DNA of 64,000 nucleotides from Streptomyces sp. P3. GTDB lineage: Bacteria > Actinomycetota > Actinomycetes > Streptomycetales > Streptomycetaceae. Shown here one piece after another: positions 37,790 through 48,395 of this stretch; position 1 is the stretch's first letter; the number at the start of each line of letters is the position of its first letter. The notes under the pieces are model-generated. The model ran no database searches, was not told the DNA's origin, and worked only from the letters and a program-made list of their open reading frames with translations. Location: contig JAFEKX020000001.1 of assembly GCA_016893485.2 (NCBI GenBank), forward strand, positions 6,155,501 to 6,219,500, read 5' to 3'. Position numbers and translations under genes: made by a program.

Positions 37790-39614
37790 GTGGCGCGCGA
37801 CATCGCGGCTCCCCCCGTCATCCCCACCCAGCACAAGGAACTGATCTCGTGGGTCAACGAGATCGCAGAACTGACCCAGCCGGACAGCGTGGTCTGGTGT
37901 GACGGATCCGAAGCGGAGTACGAGCGGCTCAGCGAGGAGCTCGTCCCAAAGGGCACCTTCAAGAAGCTCGACCCGATCAAGCGCCCCAACTCGTACTACG
38001 CCGCCTCCGACCCGACCGATGTCGCCCGGGTCGAGGACAGGACGTTCATCTGCTCCGAGCAGGAGCAGGACGCGGGTCCCACCAACCACTGGAAGGCTCC
38101 CGCCGAAATGCGGGAGATCTTCGCGGGAGAAAAGGGCATCTTCCGCGGCTCCATGAAGGGCCGGACGATGTACGTCGTCCCGTTCTGCATGGGCCCCCTC
38201 GGTTCGGACCTCTCCGCGATCGGCGTCGAGATCACCGACTCCGCCTACGTCGCCGTCTCCATGCGCACCATGACCCGCATGGGACAGCCCGTCCTCGACG
38301 AACTCGGTACCGACGGCTTCTTCGTGCGTGCTGTGCACACGCTCGGAGCGCCGCTGGCCGAGGGCGAGGCGGACGTGCCGTGGCCGTGCAACTCCACCAA
38401 GTACATCTCGCACTTCCCCGAGTCCCGCGAGATCTGGTCCTACGGCTCCGGCTACGGCGGCAACGCCCTGCTCGGCAAGAAGTGCTACGCCCTGCGCATC
38501 GCCTCGGTGATGGCGCGGGACGAGGGCTGGCTCGCCGAGCACATGCTGATCCTGAAACTGACGCCCCCGCAGGGCGAGTCGAAGTACGTGGCCGCCGCCT
38601 TCCCGAGCGCCTGCGGCAAGACGAACCTCGCGATGCTGGAGCCCACCGTCTCCGGCTGGACCGTCGAGACCATCGGTGACGACATCGCCTGGATGCGGTT
38701 CGGGGAGGACGGCCGGCTCTACGCGATCAACCCCGAGGCCGGTTTCTTCGGCGTCGCGCCCGGCACCGGCGAGCACACCAACGCCAACGCGATGAAGACG
38801 CTGTGGGGCAACTCGGTCTTCACCAACGTGGCGTTGACCGACGACAACGACATCTGGTGGGAGGGCATGACGGAGGAGAGACCCGGCCCACCTCACGGAC
38901 TGGAAGGGCAACTCCTGGACGCCGGAGTCCGGTTCGCCCGCAGCCCACCCCAACGCCCGCTTCACGGTGCCCGCTTCGCAGTGCCCGATCATCGCGCCCG
39001 AGTGGGAGGACCCCAAGGGCGTGCCGATCTCGGCGATCCTGTTCGGCGGCCGGCGCGCCTCGGCCGTACCGCTGGTGACGGAGTCCTTCGACTGGAACCA
39101 CGGCGTCTTCCTCGGCGCCAACGTGGCCTCCGAGAAGACCGCCGCCGCCGAGGGCAAGGTCGGCGAGCTGCGCCGCGACCCCTTCGCCATGCTGCCGTTC
39201 TGCGGCTACAACATGGGTGACTACATGGGCCACTGGGTCGATGTGGCCAAGGGCCGCGACCAGGCGACGCTGCCGAAGATCTACTACGTGAACTGGTTCC
39301 GCAAGAACGACGCGGGCAAGTTCGTGTGGCCGGGCTTCGGTGAGAACAGCCGGGTCCTGAAGTGGATCGTGGACCGGCTCGACGGCCGTGCCGAGGGCGT
39401 CGAGACCCCGATCGGCGTGCTGCCGGCCAAGGGTGCCCTCGACACCAAGGGACTCGACCTGTCCGAGTCCGACCTGGACTTCCTGCTCACCGTCGACAAG
39501 GACGTGTGGCGCGAGGAGGCCGCCCTGGTCCCCGACCACCTCAACACCTTCGGCGACCACACCCCGAAGGAACTGTGGGACGAGTACCACGCGCTGGTGC
39601 GGCGCCTGGGCTGA
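37790..39614 (+). CDS. pckG: Phosphoenolpyruvate carboxykinase (GTP)
   Basis: PckG converts oxaloacetate and GTP to PEP, the gluconeogenic entry point from the TCA cycle. The P-loop of the GTP class is [13 protein letters not shown], with the reactive cysteine of that class; the metal site [23 protein letters not shown] for substrate, and [13 protein letters not shown] near the C-terminus are typical. Length is about 608. The frame changes near 38880 (after WWEGMTEE), here best explained by an extra base or two missing ones. GTG at 37790 has AGGAG upstream. It is a single-gene unit ended by a long hairpin. Confidence 0.95.
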
Positions 39615-39695
39615 GTACCACCGAGAAACTCCGCGGCCGGCCGCCGATTGTGCCCTGACCAGCAATGTCGTCACAGGCCGGCCGCGGTGCGGCAC

Positions 39696-39739
39696 AACGG
39701 GCAGGGCCCCGCACAACGGCGTGCGGGGCCCTGCCCGTT
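39696..39739. terminator. 19-bp perfect hairpin after pckG
   Basis: AACGGGCAGGGCCCCGCAC at 39696-39714 pairs perfectly with 39721-39739 around a 6-nt loop. It is the strongest terminator in the window. Confidence 0.9.
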
Positions 39740-39857
39740 ACCCTTGCCACCACCGCGGCCCCACGGCGTAGTCCTGACTCCCATTTCACGCATCTCCCCT
39801 GCCCAAGAGGGGATTTCGGGGACACTCGGGACAACCTGCAACGAACCCCGAAGTGAG

Positions 39858-40849
39858 GTGAGCGGGGTGCGCACTCCGGTCAGCGATCCCCTGAGCGTGG
39901 GGCCGTACCGGATCGCCGGGCGGCTCGGGTCCGGCGGGATGGGCTGGTGTACCTCGGCCGTTCACCGGCCGGCCGCGAGGTGGCGGTCAAGGTCGTACGG
40001 CCCGAACTGGCCGCCGAGCGCGAGTTCCGCGAGCGGTTCGCCCGCGAGGTCGCCGCCGCCCGGCTGGTCAGCGGCGCCTACACCGCGGCCGTCGTCGACG
40101 CCGACACCGAGGCCGAACTCCCCTGGCTGGCAACGATGTACGTGCCCGGGCCGTCCCTCGCCGAGGCCGTCAGAGCGGACGGCCCGCTGCCCGAGGCGCA
40201 GGTCCGCAAGCTCGGCGCGTTCCTCGTCGAGGCGCTCCAGGCGATCCACGCGGCCAACCTGGTCCACCGCGACCTCAAACCGGCCAACGTGCTGCTCGCC
40301 TCCGACGGCCCCCGCGTCATCGACTTCGGCATCTCCCGCGTCGAGGGCGCCCTGAGCCTCACCCAGGCCGGGATCGTGGTCGGCACCCCGCCCTTCATGT
40401 CGCCGGAACAGATGACGGCAGGTCAGATCGGCCCGCCCAGCGATGTGTTCTCCCTCGGCGGTGTCCTGGTCTACGCGCTGACCGGCCAGCCGCCGTTCGG
40501 CACGGGCGAGGCGGTGAGCTTGCGAGTCGTGCACCGCGCACCCGAACTCGACGGCGTACCACCGGGGATACGGCCGCTGCTCGCGCGGTGCCTCGCCAAG
40601 CGCCCGGAGGACCGGCCCCAACTAGGCGTGTTGCTAGGCGAGTTGCTGGCGCAGCCGCGCCCCGCCACCTGGCCGCCGCCCGCCGTGGCCCGCACCATCG
40701 AGGTCCGGCGCAGTGAACTCGCCGCCCGGCGCGGGGGCGGCACCAGCCTGCCGGTGCCGTCCTGTCTGCTGCTGCACGCGCAGGCCCTGCTGGACGCGGG
40801 CCTCACCGACGACATGATCAGCCAGGCGGTGGTCCGTGGCGACGCCTGA
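39858..40849 (+). CDS. Serine/threonine protein kinase without membrane anchor (frameshifted)
   Basis: This Hanks-type kinase of about 330 residues begins PYRIAGRLGSGGMG, then VYLGRSPAGREVAVKVV with the ATP-binding Lys, the catalytic loop LVHRDLKPANVLL, the DFG segment VIDFGISR, and the activation-loop end GTPPFMSPEQ. One base is missing near 39948 in the glycine loop. No C-terminal membrane helix or PASTA repeats are present; about 60 residues of unknown structure follow the kinase. The start is GTG at 39858 or 39867. The gene overlaps the YbjN-like gene by 14 bp. Confidence 0.88.
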
Positions 40850-41297
40850 GGCCTCCATCCCGCCCGGCCGGGACTACGACATCGCCTCGTCCTGGCGGCA
40901 GTTGACCCACACCTGGGGTGCCCGGCGGAATTACCACGTCGAGAGCGATGCCGATTCCGTCTCCCTGCAATTCGATCTAGAGGCGTCCGGGCGCACGCTC
41001 ACCGTGCGTTTCATGACCACCAAAAGACTCCTTGTCGCCTTTGTCACCGACGGTCATTCTCTGCGCAAGGATCAATTGGCGATCGCCGCCGCCGCGTCCA
41101 ACGCGTGGAACACCGAACAGCTGAATCCCATGCTCTCCGTGTGGGACGTCCGCGGACCCCGGCCGTGTCTCGCCGGGGTCTGCGACCTCCCGCTGACCTG
41201 CCGGATCTCCCAGGCCGATTTCGATGTTCTGGCCAGTGATTGGGTGGAACGGGCGCGACAGATGTTCACCCGTTGCCATCAGGTTTTCCAGCTGTAG
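40836..41297 (+). CDS. YbjN-domain protein
   Basis: This intact 153-residue protein has a fold resembling type III secretion chaperones/YbjN: VSLQFDLEASGRTLTVRFMTT, then a middle segment on the pattern LRKDQLAIAAAASNAWN and a C-terminal CRISQADFDVLASDWVERA helix. It has no enzymatic motif. It overlaps the end of the kinase gene and is probably co-translated. YbjN-like proteins are often found beside kinases in Streptomyces and may modulate them; that role here is inference. Confidence 0.72.
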   Translation: MATPEASIPPGRDYDIASSWRQLTHTWGARRNYHVESDADSVSLQFDLEASGRTLTVRFMTTKRLLVAFVTDGHSLRKDQLAIAAAASNAWNTEQLNPMLSVWDVRGPRPCLAGVCDLPLTCRISQADFDVLASDWVERARQMFTRCHQVFQL

Positions 41298-41376
41298 AAG
41301 TGAATTGAGCATTCTCAGTCAACCCCTTTCGGCCACCCGCCTGTTGGCTCCACTATGGGCGCCAACGGGGGTCGTC

Positions 41377-42271
41377 ATGAGACGTACGTTCTTCACTGCC
41401 GTGCTGTTCGGCTTGTTGATCGCGGTGATTCCGGCCGGGCCGGTGGCCGCGGCCGGTCCGGACTGCGGCACGAACTTTCCGACGAAACTGGGCTGTTGGG
41501 AGGACGCGCTGAACGACGGGGCCACGGTCACGGTCACGCTGGACAAGCCGCTGGGCTTCGACACCGGCCGCAAGGTCGACCAGGCCGAGGTCCGCCGGGA
41601 CACCAAGAACCTCCGGGTGCAGGTACCGGCCGGCGTCCACACCGGCCAGGGCGGCACCGCGCTGATCGTCCTGACCGGCCATCCGCTCGTCGACCGGGAC
41701 GCCAGGATCGACCGTCTCGACGCCACGACACAGCGTCGACTCGGCCCCTGTACAAGCGACTTGTGCAAGGCGCTCACCAAGTCCTCGCTCACCGGCGGCC
41801 AGCTGCTCGACAGGAAACTGGGCGTCACCGAGATCGACGGCCACAAGTCCCCCGACCGCACCCGTCTGTTGCTCCTCGCCCCCCGCCGTACTTCTGCTCC
41901 TGCTCCTGGCCCTCTTCCTGGCCGTCCGCCGCTCCCGCACCCCGGCCATGGCGGCCCACTCCGAGGAGGAGCCCGCCGAGACCACCGCCCGACTGCGCCC
42001 CGTACCACCCGCACCGGCCCCGTCCTCCTACGGCCGCCGGGTCGGCCCCCGCACCGGACCGTCCCGAACAGCCGTGGTGCGTACGGCACTTCACCCGCAG
42101 GGCTATGTCGAACTCGACCACGTCCTGTACCGCGCGGTGTGGGCCGAACCCGACCGCACCCCGCCCGTGCCCGGCGCGTACGTCGAGGTCACCGACGCCC
42201 GCGAACCCGACTCCGACGTCCTGTACGCCTTCCCGCCCGCCGCCCGGCACCACGCGCGCGGCACCTCGTGA
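41377..42271 (+). CDS. Exported membrane protein in the kinase/vWA locus (frameshifted)
   Basis: The protein has a signal peptide (MRRTFFTAVLFGLLIAVIPA up to VAAAG), an outside domain of about 140 residues with four cysteines (DCGTN, GCWED, GPCTSDLC), then a membrane helix AVLLLLLLALFLAVRRS and a cytoplasmic tail of about 110 residues, including LHPQGYVELDHVLYRAVW. The helix is in a different frame from the outside domain, with a break near 41880. The topology suggests a sensor that links the outside to the kinase/vWA proteins. I know of no characterised homologue. Confidence 0.68.
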
Positions 42272-42303
42272 GCCCCGTACCGCCCGGCCGACCAGGAGAC
42301 GCC

Positions 42304-43065
42304 ATGTCCAGCGAATACCCGCCCACGATGCCGGCGGAGTACGCCGACATCGAGTTCGAGAACAACGCGCAACGGCTGCCCCTCGTGCTCTGCCTGGACA
42401 CGTCGAGTTCCATGGCGGGCCCGCCGATCCAGACCCTCAACGACGCGCTCGCCGAGTGGACCAGGGAACTCCACGACGACGTCTCCCTCAGCTACAGCGT
42501 CGAGGTCGCCGTCATCACCTTCGGCGGCCGGGGCGTCGGCGCCTGGCGCGGTCCCCAACTCCTCGACCCGCGCGCCCCGGTGAGCCCCTTCGTCCCCGCA
42601 CACGCCTTCCAGGCACCCCGGTTCACCGCGTCCGGGGTCACCCTGATGACGGAGGCGCTGGAGCTGGCCATGCACGTCGTCGCCGCCCGCAAGGCGGAGC
42701 TGCGCGCCTCCGGGCTCCAGTACTACCGCCCGCAGATCTGCCTGGTCACCGACGGCCTCCCCACTGACGCCACCGGCCACATGACCGACTCCTGGCACCG
42801 CCTGCTGCCCGTCCTCGCCGACGAGCAACAGGCCCGCCGCTTCCGGCTCTACGCGATCGGCGTCGGCGGCATCACCGACCGCGGCGAGCAGGTGCTCCAG
42901 GCCTTCGCGCCCACGTTCAACGCGCGCATCCAGGGCTTCCCGTTCCGCGAGCTGCTCCAGATGATGTCGGCCAGCGCGAACGCCGAGCAGAAGGGCGCGG
43001 GCGACGAGGTCTTCGAGAAGATCTTCAGCCAGTTCAAGACCCAGCGCCCGGCCTGGGAGAGCTGA
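42304..43065 (+). CDS. TerY-like von Willebrand A domain protein
   Basis: This intact 253-residue cytoplasmic vWA domain has the metal-site motif DTSSSM in LPLVLCLDTSSSMAGPP, with the threonine and aspartate positions in SGVTLMTEALELA and CLVTDGLPTD. It is the TerY type found in tellurite/stress operons. Together with the PP2C phosphatase and kinase that follow, it forms the TerY-P triad described for Ter-like systems. The ATG has AGGAG upstream. The partner bound by the metal site is unknown. Confidence 0.88.
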   Translation: MSSEYPPTMPAEYADIEFENNAQRLPLVLCLDTSSSMAGPPIQTLNDALAEWTRELHDDVSLSYSVEVAVITFGGRGVGAWRGPQLLDPRAPVSPFVPAHAFQAPRFTASGVTLMTEALELAMHVVAARKAELRASGLQYYRPQICLVTDGLPTDATGHMTDSWHRLLPVLADEQQARRFRLYAIGVGGITDRGEQVLQAFAPTFNARIQGFPFRELLQMMSASANAEQKGAGDEVFEKIFSQFKTQRPAWES

Positions 43066-43068
43066 GCG

Positions 43069-43860
43069 GTGGCCGACTCGCCCTGGCGCATCCACGGCCT
43101 GAGTGTCGAGGGCTACCGGCACCGCCGCACCGGCACGCCCTGCCAGGACGCCTGCACCTACACGACCTCGGCGTCCGTGTCCGTCCTCGCGGTCGCCGAC
43201 GGCGCGGGCAGCCGCCCGCACTCCGACCAAGGAGCCCTGCACGCCGTCGAGTTGGCGGCCGAGCACTTCCGCCGCCGGGCCGCCGCCGCGTCCGGCTGCC
43301 CGCCGGGCCAGGAGGTCCACGACCTGCTCGCGGACGCCTTCGACGACGTGTCCAAGATCTTCCTGGACACCTACGGCAGCACGGCCCCCGACTACGCCAC
43401 CACCCTCACCGTCGTCGTCCTCACCCCCGGCTGGCTCGGCCATCTCAGCGTCGGCGATGGCTTCGTCGTGGTCCGCGCCGGAACGGAGGACGGGGAACGG
43501 CAGTTCCACCTCCTCCCGCAGCCGCCCGCCGTCAGCGAGTACAGCAACGAGACCGTCTTCCTCACCTCGCCCGACGCACCCCGCCGACTGCGCACCGACT
43601 GCGTGGCGGACCCGCGCGTCGACGGTGTCCTGCTGTCCACCGACGGCCTCGCCCAGGCCGCCCTGTCGCTCTCCGGCGGCGGCCCGCCGCAGCCCAACAC
43701 CTCTTTCGTGGACGCCGTGTTGAGCTCCCTCGACACCCCGGGGCCAGTCACCGACAAAGCCCACGAGAGCCTCGCCGCCCTCCTCCGGTCGGACCGGCTG
43801 ACCAGCCTCAACGCCGACGACAAGACCCTGCTGCGGGCCGTGCGCGCGGTGACCGCATGA
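43069..43860 (+). CDS. PP2C-type protein phosphatase of the TerY-P triad
   Basis: This intact 263-residue metal-dependent Ser/Thr phosphatase has CQDAC, where PP2C usually has QDA/ED near the start, then VLAVADGAGSRPHSDQGA with the metal Asp and Gly, YATTLTVVVL and LLSTDGLAQ with the third metal Asp. The GTG start is 3 bp after the vWA gene stop, and its own stop overlaps the next ATG as ATGA. It would dephosphorylate substrates of the adjoining kinase. Confidence 0.88.
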   Translation: MADSPWRIHGLSVEGYRHRRTGTPCQDACTYTTSASVSVLAVADGAGSRPHSDQGALHAVELAAEHFRRRAAAASGCPPGQEVHDLLADAFDDVSKIFLDTYGSTAPDYATTLTVVVLTPGWLGHLSVGDGFVVVRAGTEDGERQFHLLPQPPAVSEYSNETVFLTSPDAPRRLRTDCVADPRVDGVLLSTDGLAQAALSLSGGGPPQPNTSFVDAVLSSLDTPGPVTDKAHESLAALLRSDRLTSLNADDKTLLRAVRAVTA

Positions 43861-45012
43861 GCGGCCGTACGGTCTTCCTGGACGGCAAGCCCGTCACCCT
43901 CGCCGAACTCCCGCTCAAGGGCGGCGGACAGGCCGCCGTCTTCCCCGTCGAGGGCGACGACACGACCGTCGTCAAGCTCTACCGCGACCGTCCGGGCCCC
44001 GACCTGGAGCGCCGCCTCGCCCGCATGCTCACGATGTCCCCCTGGCCGCCCGCCCCACCGACGTCAACCAGCCCCCGAACTCGCCTGGCCCACCGCCATG
44101 GCCCGCAGCCCCGAGGGCGAGTTCCTCGGCTACGCCATGCGCCGCTTCGGCGAGCCCCAACACGTCCAGCTGGTAGGGCTGTTCACCCGCGCCCAACGCC
44201 TCCGCCTCTTCGGCGACCGCGCCGACTGGCGCTTCCTGCTGGGCGTCGCCTGGAACCTCGCCTTCATGACCGCCCGCATGCACTACGACCATCTCGTCAT
44301 CGGCGACTTCTCCAGCAGCAACGTCGTCGTCGACGCCAACGGCTTCGTCACCTTCCTCGACTGCGACTCCATCGCCTTCACCGACCCGGTCACCGGCGAG
44401 CCCTTCCCTGTCTGATGCACACCACCGACTACTCCTCACCGGAACGCCAGTCCGGCGCCGCCGCCACCGAGGAGAGCGACAACTTCGCGCTGGCGGTGCT
44501 CATCTACCAGCTCCTCACCGCGGGCAACCACCCCTTCGGCGGCGTCCCGCACGACAGCACCCCGAGTCCACCGTCAAGGACAACATCGCCGCGAGCGTCT
44601 CCTACGTCGTCCGCCCCGAGTCGGTCGTCATCCCCGCGGCACCGTCGACCCGTCGGTCCTCCCGCCCGGCCTCCTGACCCTGGCCCACACGGCGTTCGGC
44701 GCGGGCGTCCACGCCCCGTCGGCCCGCCCCACCCCGGAGGTCTGGCTCCGCGCCCTGGACCAGGAACGCTCCCGCGTCCAGCTCTGCCGCCAACGCCCCC
44801 TGCACTCCTACGGCTCCCACCTCCCGACCTGCCCGTGGTGCACGCGGGCCGCGGTGACGGGCCATGACGTGTTCAACGTGCCGGTACGCCCAGCGGTGCA
44901 GGTGGTGCCTCCGGCGGCACCGGAGACGGAGCAGCGCACGGGCCCGCTGAAGGTGGCGGGCATCGTCCTGCTCGCACTCGTCCTGCTGATCATCGTGCTG
45001 CAACTGCTGTGA
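43857..45012 (+). CDS. Atypical protein kinase with C-terminal zinc-ribbon-like motif and membrane anchor (frameshifted)
   Basis: After repair of breaks near 44050, 44415, 44560 and 44630 the protein is about 385 residues. The N-terminal lobe has the Lys in TTVVKLYRD. The catalytic region reads HYDHLVIGDFSSSNVVVDANG and FVTFLDCDSIAF, a divergent kinase in which HRD becomes IGDFSSSN and DFG becomes DCD. A SYGSHLPTCPWCTRA segment with paired cysteines suggests a zinc ribbon. The protein ends with a hydrophobic anchor, VAGIVLLALVLLIIVLQLL. This fits the kinase of TerY-P triads. Confidence 0.78.
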
Positions 45013-45034
45013 GGCGTACGGCCGTTGCCTGCCG

Positions 45035-45647
45035 TCAGCCGTTCTGGGAACGCCCCCGGTCCTCCAGATACCGCGTGTGCGACTCCTGCCGCCGCGCCTC
45101 GACCTCCCGCAGGTTGGCCGCCAGCCCCTGCGCCTCCTCCTGGAGCACCGTCAACTGGCGTTCCAGGTGCCGTTCCGGGGGCTCGGTGCCCGGTGCCAGC
45201 CGGGTCCACCACCGGGTCCGTACGAACGTGTCGACCGCCTCCGGCACATCCTGCCGGATCGCCCGCGACAGGATGTGCACGCCCTCCGGGTCCTGGGCGA
45301 GGTCGTGGGTGATCAGCGGATCGAGGAGCCCTGCGAGGAGCTGGTTCAGCTCGGTGAGGCGACCGGCCGCGGCAGGCGGCAGCTCGACGCCGGCGAGATA
45401 GCCACCGAGCTTCTCGAAGTCGTCGCGGAGTTCCTCCAGTTGGGCGGGGGGGTCCGGGAAGTCCGGCAGCGCCGGCCGCTCCGGCGGGGGCGATCAGCGC
45501 GCCCGCGCCGTACAGCCCGACCACCACGACCGGCCAGTACGGCCCGGCCACGCCCACGAACGTCATTACCAGCCCGACGAGCCCGCAGGCGCTGCCCGTG
45601 AGGTTCTTGCGGGACTCCAGGTAGCCGAGGAACTTACTGGTAGCCAC
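45035..45647 (-). CDS. Membrane protein of TelA-like operon, unknown function (frameshifted)
   Basis: Two membrane helices (SACGLVGLVMTFVGVAG and WPVVVVGLYGAGALIAPA) at the N-terminus are followed by about 150 residues of helical, charged sequence, including LRDDFEKLGGYLAG and HLERQLTVLQEEAQGLAANL, probably coiled coil. The frame breaks near 45485 in a G run. GTG at 45647 overlaps the upstream vWA-lipoprotein gene by 14 bp. It closes the minus-strand operon and converges on the kinase gene 22 bp away. Confidence 0.68.
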
Positions 45648-47169
45648 GGATCTCCTCGAAGGCGCCGTCCAGCGAGCCCTGTTGGGCGTCGAAGAGCCGG
45701 CCGCCGGTCAGGTCGGCGATGTGCTGGAGCTCTGCCTTGTCCGAGTCGCCGAAGAGGATGGGGAAGACGGGGATGTCCCCCTGGGCGGTGGGGAGTTGGC
45801 CGTAGAAGCCGTCGAAGTCCTCGGCCTTCGCGCCGGTCGTGTTCTCGCCGTCGGTCATCAGCACGATCGAGGTGAACGTGTCGCCGCCGGAGCCGAGATG
45901 CTCGTACGCCTTCTCCAGCGAGGTGTAGATCGCGGTGTTGCCGTCGGCGCTGAGGGCCTTGGTGTCCGCGCGGATGGCGTCGAGCCCGGCCTGCGGGTCG
46001 CTCGGGCTCACCACATGCGTCCTCACGCTCTTCACGGCCGACCCGAAGGGCATCAGCGTCACCTCCTCGCGCTGCCGGAAGTCCCCGGTCAGACCGGTGA
46101 GGGCCTTCTTCAGCCGGGACAGCCGGTCGCCGTCCATCGAGCCGGAGGTGTCGAGCACGTACACGGTCCGCGAGGGCCGGCGCAGCTTGTTCTCGTACGA
46201 GTCGAGGAGTCCGTCGGCGACGGACCGGCTGCCGGGGAAGGGGAGTTCACGCCGTCGGCTGGTGTCGAGGCCGGACGCGGGCGGTACGGAGGCGACGACC
46301 GGGCGGCGGTGCGTGCGGGTGGTGATCAGCTTCTGGAGGGCGTCCGTGCGCAGGTCGGTCGTGACGCGCCGGACGTTCTCGCGGGTGGTGGCGTCCGTCG
46401 AGGCGAGGGAGGTCAGCGGGTAGTCGGCGGTGACGACCCCGTCGCTCGGGCGGATCACCGTCAGGCCCGGGATGCCCTTGAGGACGGACTCGTAGTTGAG
46501 CAACGCGTCGACGGTTCCCCGGCGTTGGTAGGCGGTCGCCAGCCAGCCCGAGGAACCCGACGTCAGTTTCTGCCCCTTGAAGAACTCCTTCAGCCGGGAG
46601 TCGCCTTCGTGACGTCCGCGTCGGTGAGCGCCGACTGGGCGCCGGAGAGCGCGGAGGCCACGGAGACGAGGGTCGAGAAACCGGAGTTGGAGCGCGCCGG
46701 GTCCGTCATGCCGTAGGTCAACCTGCCGTCCTGGACGGCCTGTTCGAGCTGCGACCAGGTGACCTTGTCGGGGTCCAGCCGAGTGTCTTGACGGTGGCGT
46801 TCTTGACGCCGATCGCGACCGGGCTCGACATGACCGGGGTCTCGGAGACGACCTTCTTCGCGGCGTCGGGCCGTAGCCGCAGATAGTCGTTCGAGGAGAG
46901 CCACAGGGCGTCGTACTGGCCGTCGACCTTGCCCTTCGCGAGGAGGTCCACCGCGTCGAGGGTGCCCATGTAGGTGGGGCGGATCGCGATGCCGGTGTCC
47001 TTGCGGACCTGGTCGAACACCGGGGTCATGTCGCTGAGTTCACTGGAGGCGAGGACGCGCAGCGTGCCGGGCTCGGGGCGTTGTCGGTCTCGGCCTTCGA
47101 GTCATGGGTCGACGTGCAGGCGGTCAGCAGTGCGGCCGTGCCGAGGGCGAGCGCGAGGAGACGTCTCAT
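45634..47169 (-). CDS. Lipoprotein fusing a periplasmic-binding domain to a vWA domain (frameshifted)
   Basis: After three repairs (near 47072, 46780, 46600) the protein is about 512 residues. The lipobox LLTAC follows MRRLLALALGTAA. Residues about 35-300 are a type II solute-binding domain (LRVLASSELSDMTPVF, YDALWLSSNDYLR, YGMTDPARSNSGFS). From about 335 there is an extracellular vWA domain with VYVLDTSGSMDGDRL and IVLMTDGENTTGAK. ATG at 47169 overlaps the telA-like stop (ATGA). It is probably a cell-surface sensor or adhesin-like binding protein; there is no permease nearby. Confidence 0.8.
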
Positions 47170-48382
47170 CCGAGGCCGCCTTCCAGGGCACTCTGCGACC
47201 GGCTGCGCTCCAAGTACGAGCCGGCGTTCTGGAGTTCGGACGTCAGGGACTCCACGGTCGCCGCCATCACCTCGGTCGCCTGGACCTTGTAGGTGTCGAT
47301 GGCGTCGAGCGTGCGGTAGATCTGCTGGAAGGCCGTGCGGAGCGTCTCGGCGCCCACCGCCGGGTCGGCCGCGATGCGCTGGATCTCGCCGCTCTGCGTG
47401 GAGAGCATCTCGGCGCTGCCCCGGATGAGATCCTCGGTCGTGCCGCGCAGGGCGTTGACCTGGTCGACGACCTTGCGCTGGTTGTCGAGCGCGGAGGCGA
47501 GCATCACGGAGATCCGGAGGGCGGAGACGGTCGTGGTCGCCGCCCGGTCGACGCCCTTGATCAGCTCGTCGTTGTTGCGCCGTACGACGTCCATCGCCAG
47601 GTAGCCCTGCGCGCACACCGCGAGTTGGGTCAGCAGGTCCTGGTGCTTCTGCCGGACCGGGAAGAGGACGTCCGCGCGCAGGGTGTCGGCCTGGCCGGGA
47701 TCGCTCGACTCGACGCCGGTGATGTGCTGTTCGACGGCCGTGTCGAGGGCCTGGGTGAGGACGACGTACTCCTGCAGCTTGCCCATGGTCTCCCAGAGCC
47801 GGACCCGCTCGGTCTGCAAGGCCGCGTTGTCGCGCCGGAGTTCGTCCTGACCGCCGCGCAGTGAGCCCACGATCCTGTTCAACGTGCCCTGCGCGGAGGC
47901 GTACTTGGCGACGTGGTCGCGCAGCTTGTTGCCGCCCGGCAGCCGGGACAGGAACTTCCGCCCCTTCGAGGCGGGCAGGTCACGCGGGTCCAAGTCCTCG
48001 ACCACGCGCCGGAGTTCGACCAGCGAGCCGGCAACCTGCGACTGCGCGTCCCCGCCCTTGGACGGCAGACTCCGCACGGTCCGCTCCAGCATCCGGTTGG
48101 ACTGCGCGGTCGCGGTGCGCATCTCCCCGGCGCCGAGCGCGGTGATCTCGCCCACCTTGTCCGCGAACTCGGGTGAGCGGGCGTCGAGCGAGGCAAGCCC
48201 CCGACGTAGGCGGCGGCCTTCTGTGCCATGTCGGTACGGACGCTCTCGTCCACCGGCACAAGGCCTCCGGCCTTCTCCTTCGGCACCGGCGCGACGGCCT
48301 CCGGTGGGGTGAGGGTGAAGACGTCGTCCCCGCTCTGGGTGTGCTGACTGCTGTTCTGGCTGGTGTTGAAACTGCTGCTCAT
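47166..48382 (-). CDS. TelA/YaaN-family toxic-anion-resistance protein (frameshifted)
   Basis: The body is a long helical protein with the family core LRRDNAALQTERVRLWETMG and LQEYVVLTQALDTAVEQ, ending in LTSELQNAGSYLERSR. The N-terminal 60 residues are Ser/Gln-rich and disordered. The frame breaks near 48200, within AYVGGLASLDARSPEF. Length is about 405. TelA proteins are linked to tellurite and peptide-antibiotic tolerance by an unknown mechanism and occur with vWA and kinase genes, as here. Confidence 0.85.
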
Positions 48383-48395
48383 GTGGCTCCCCCGG

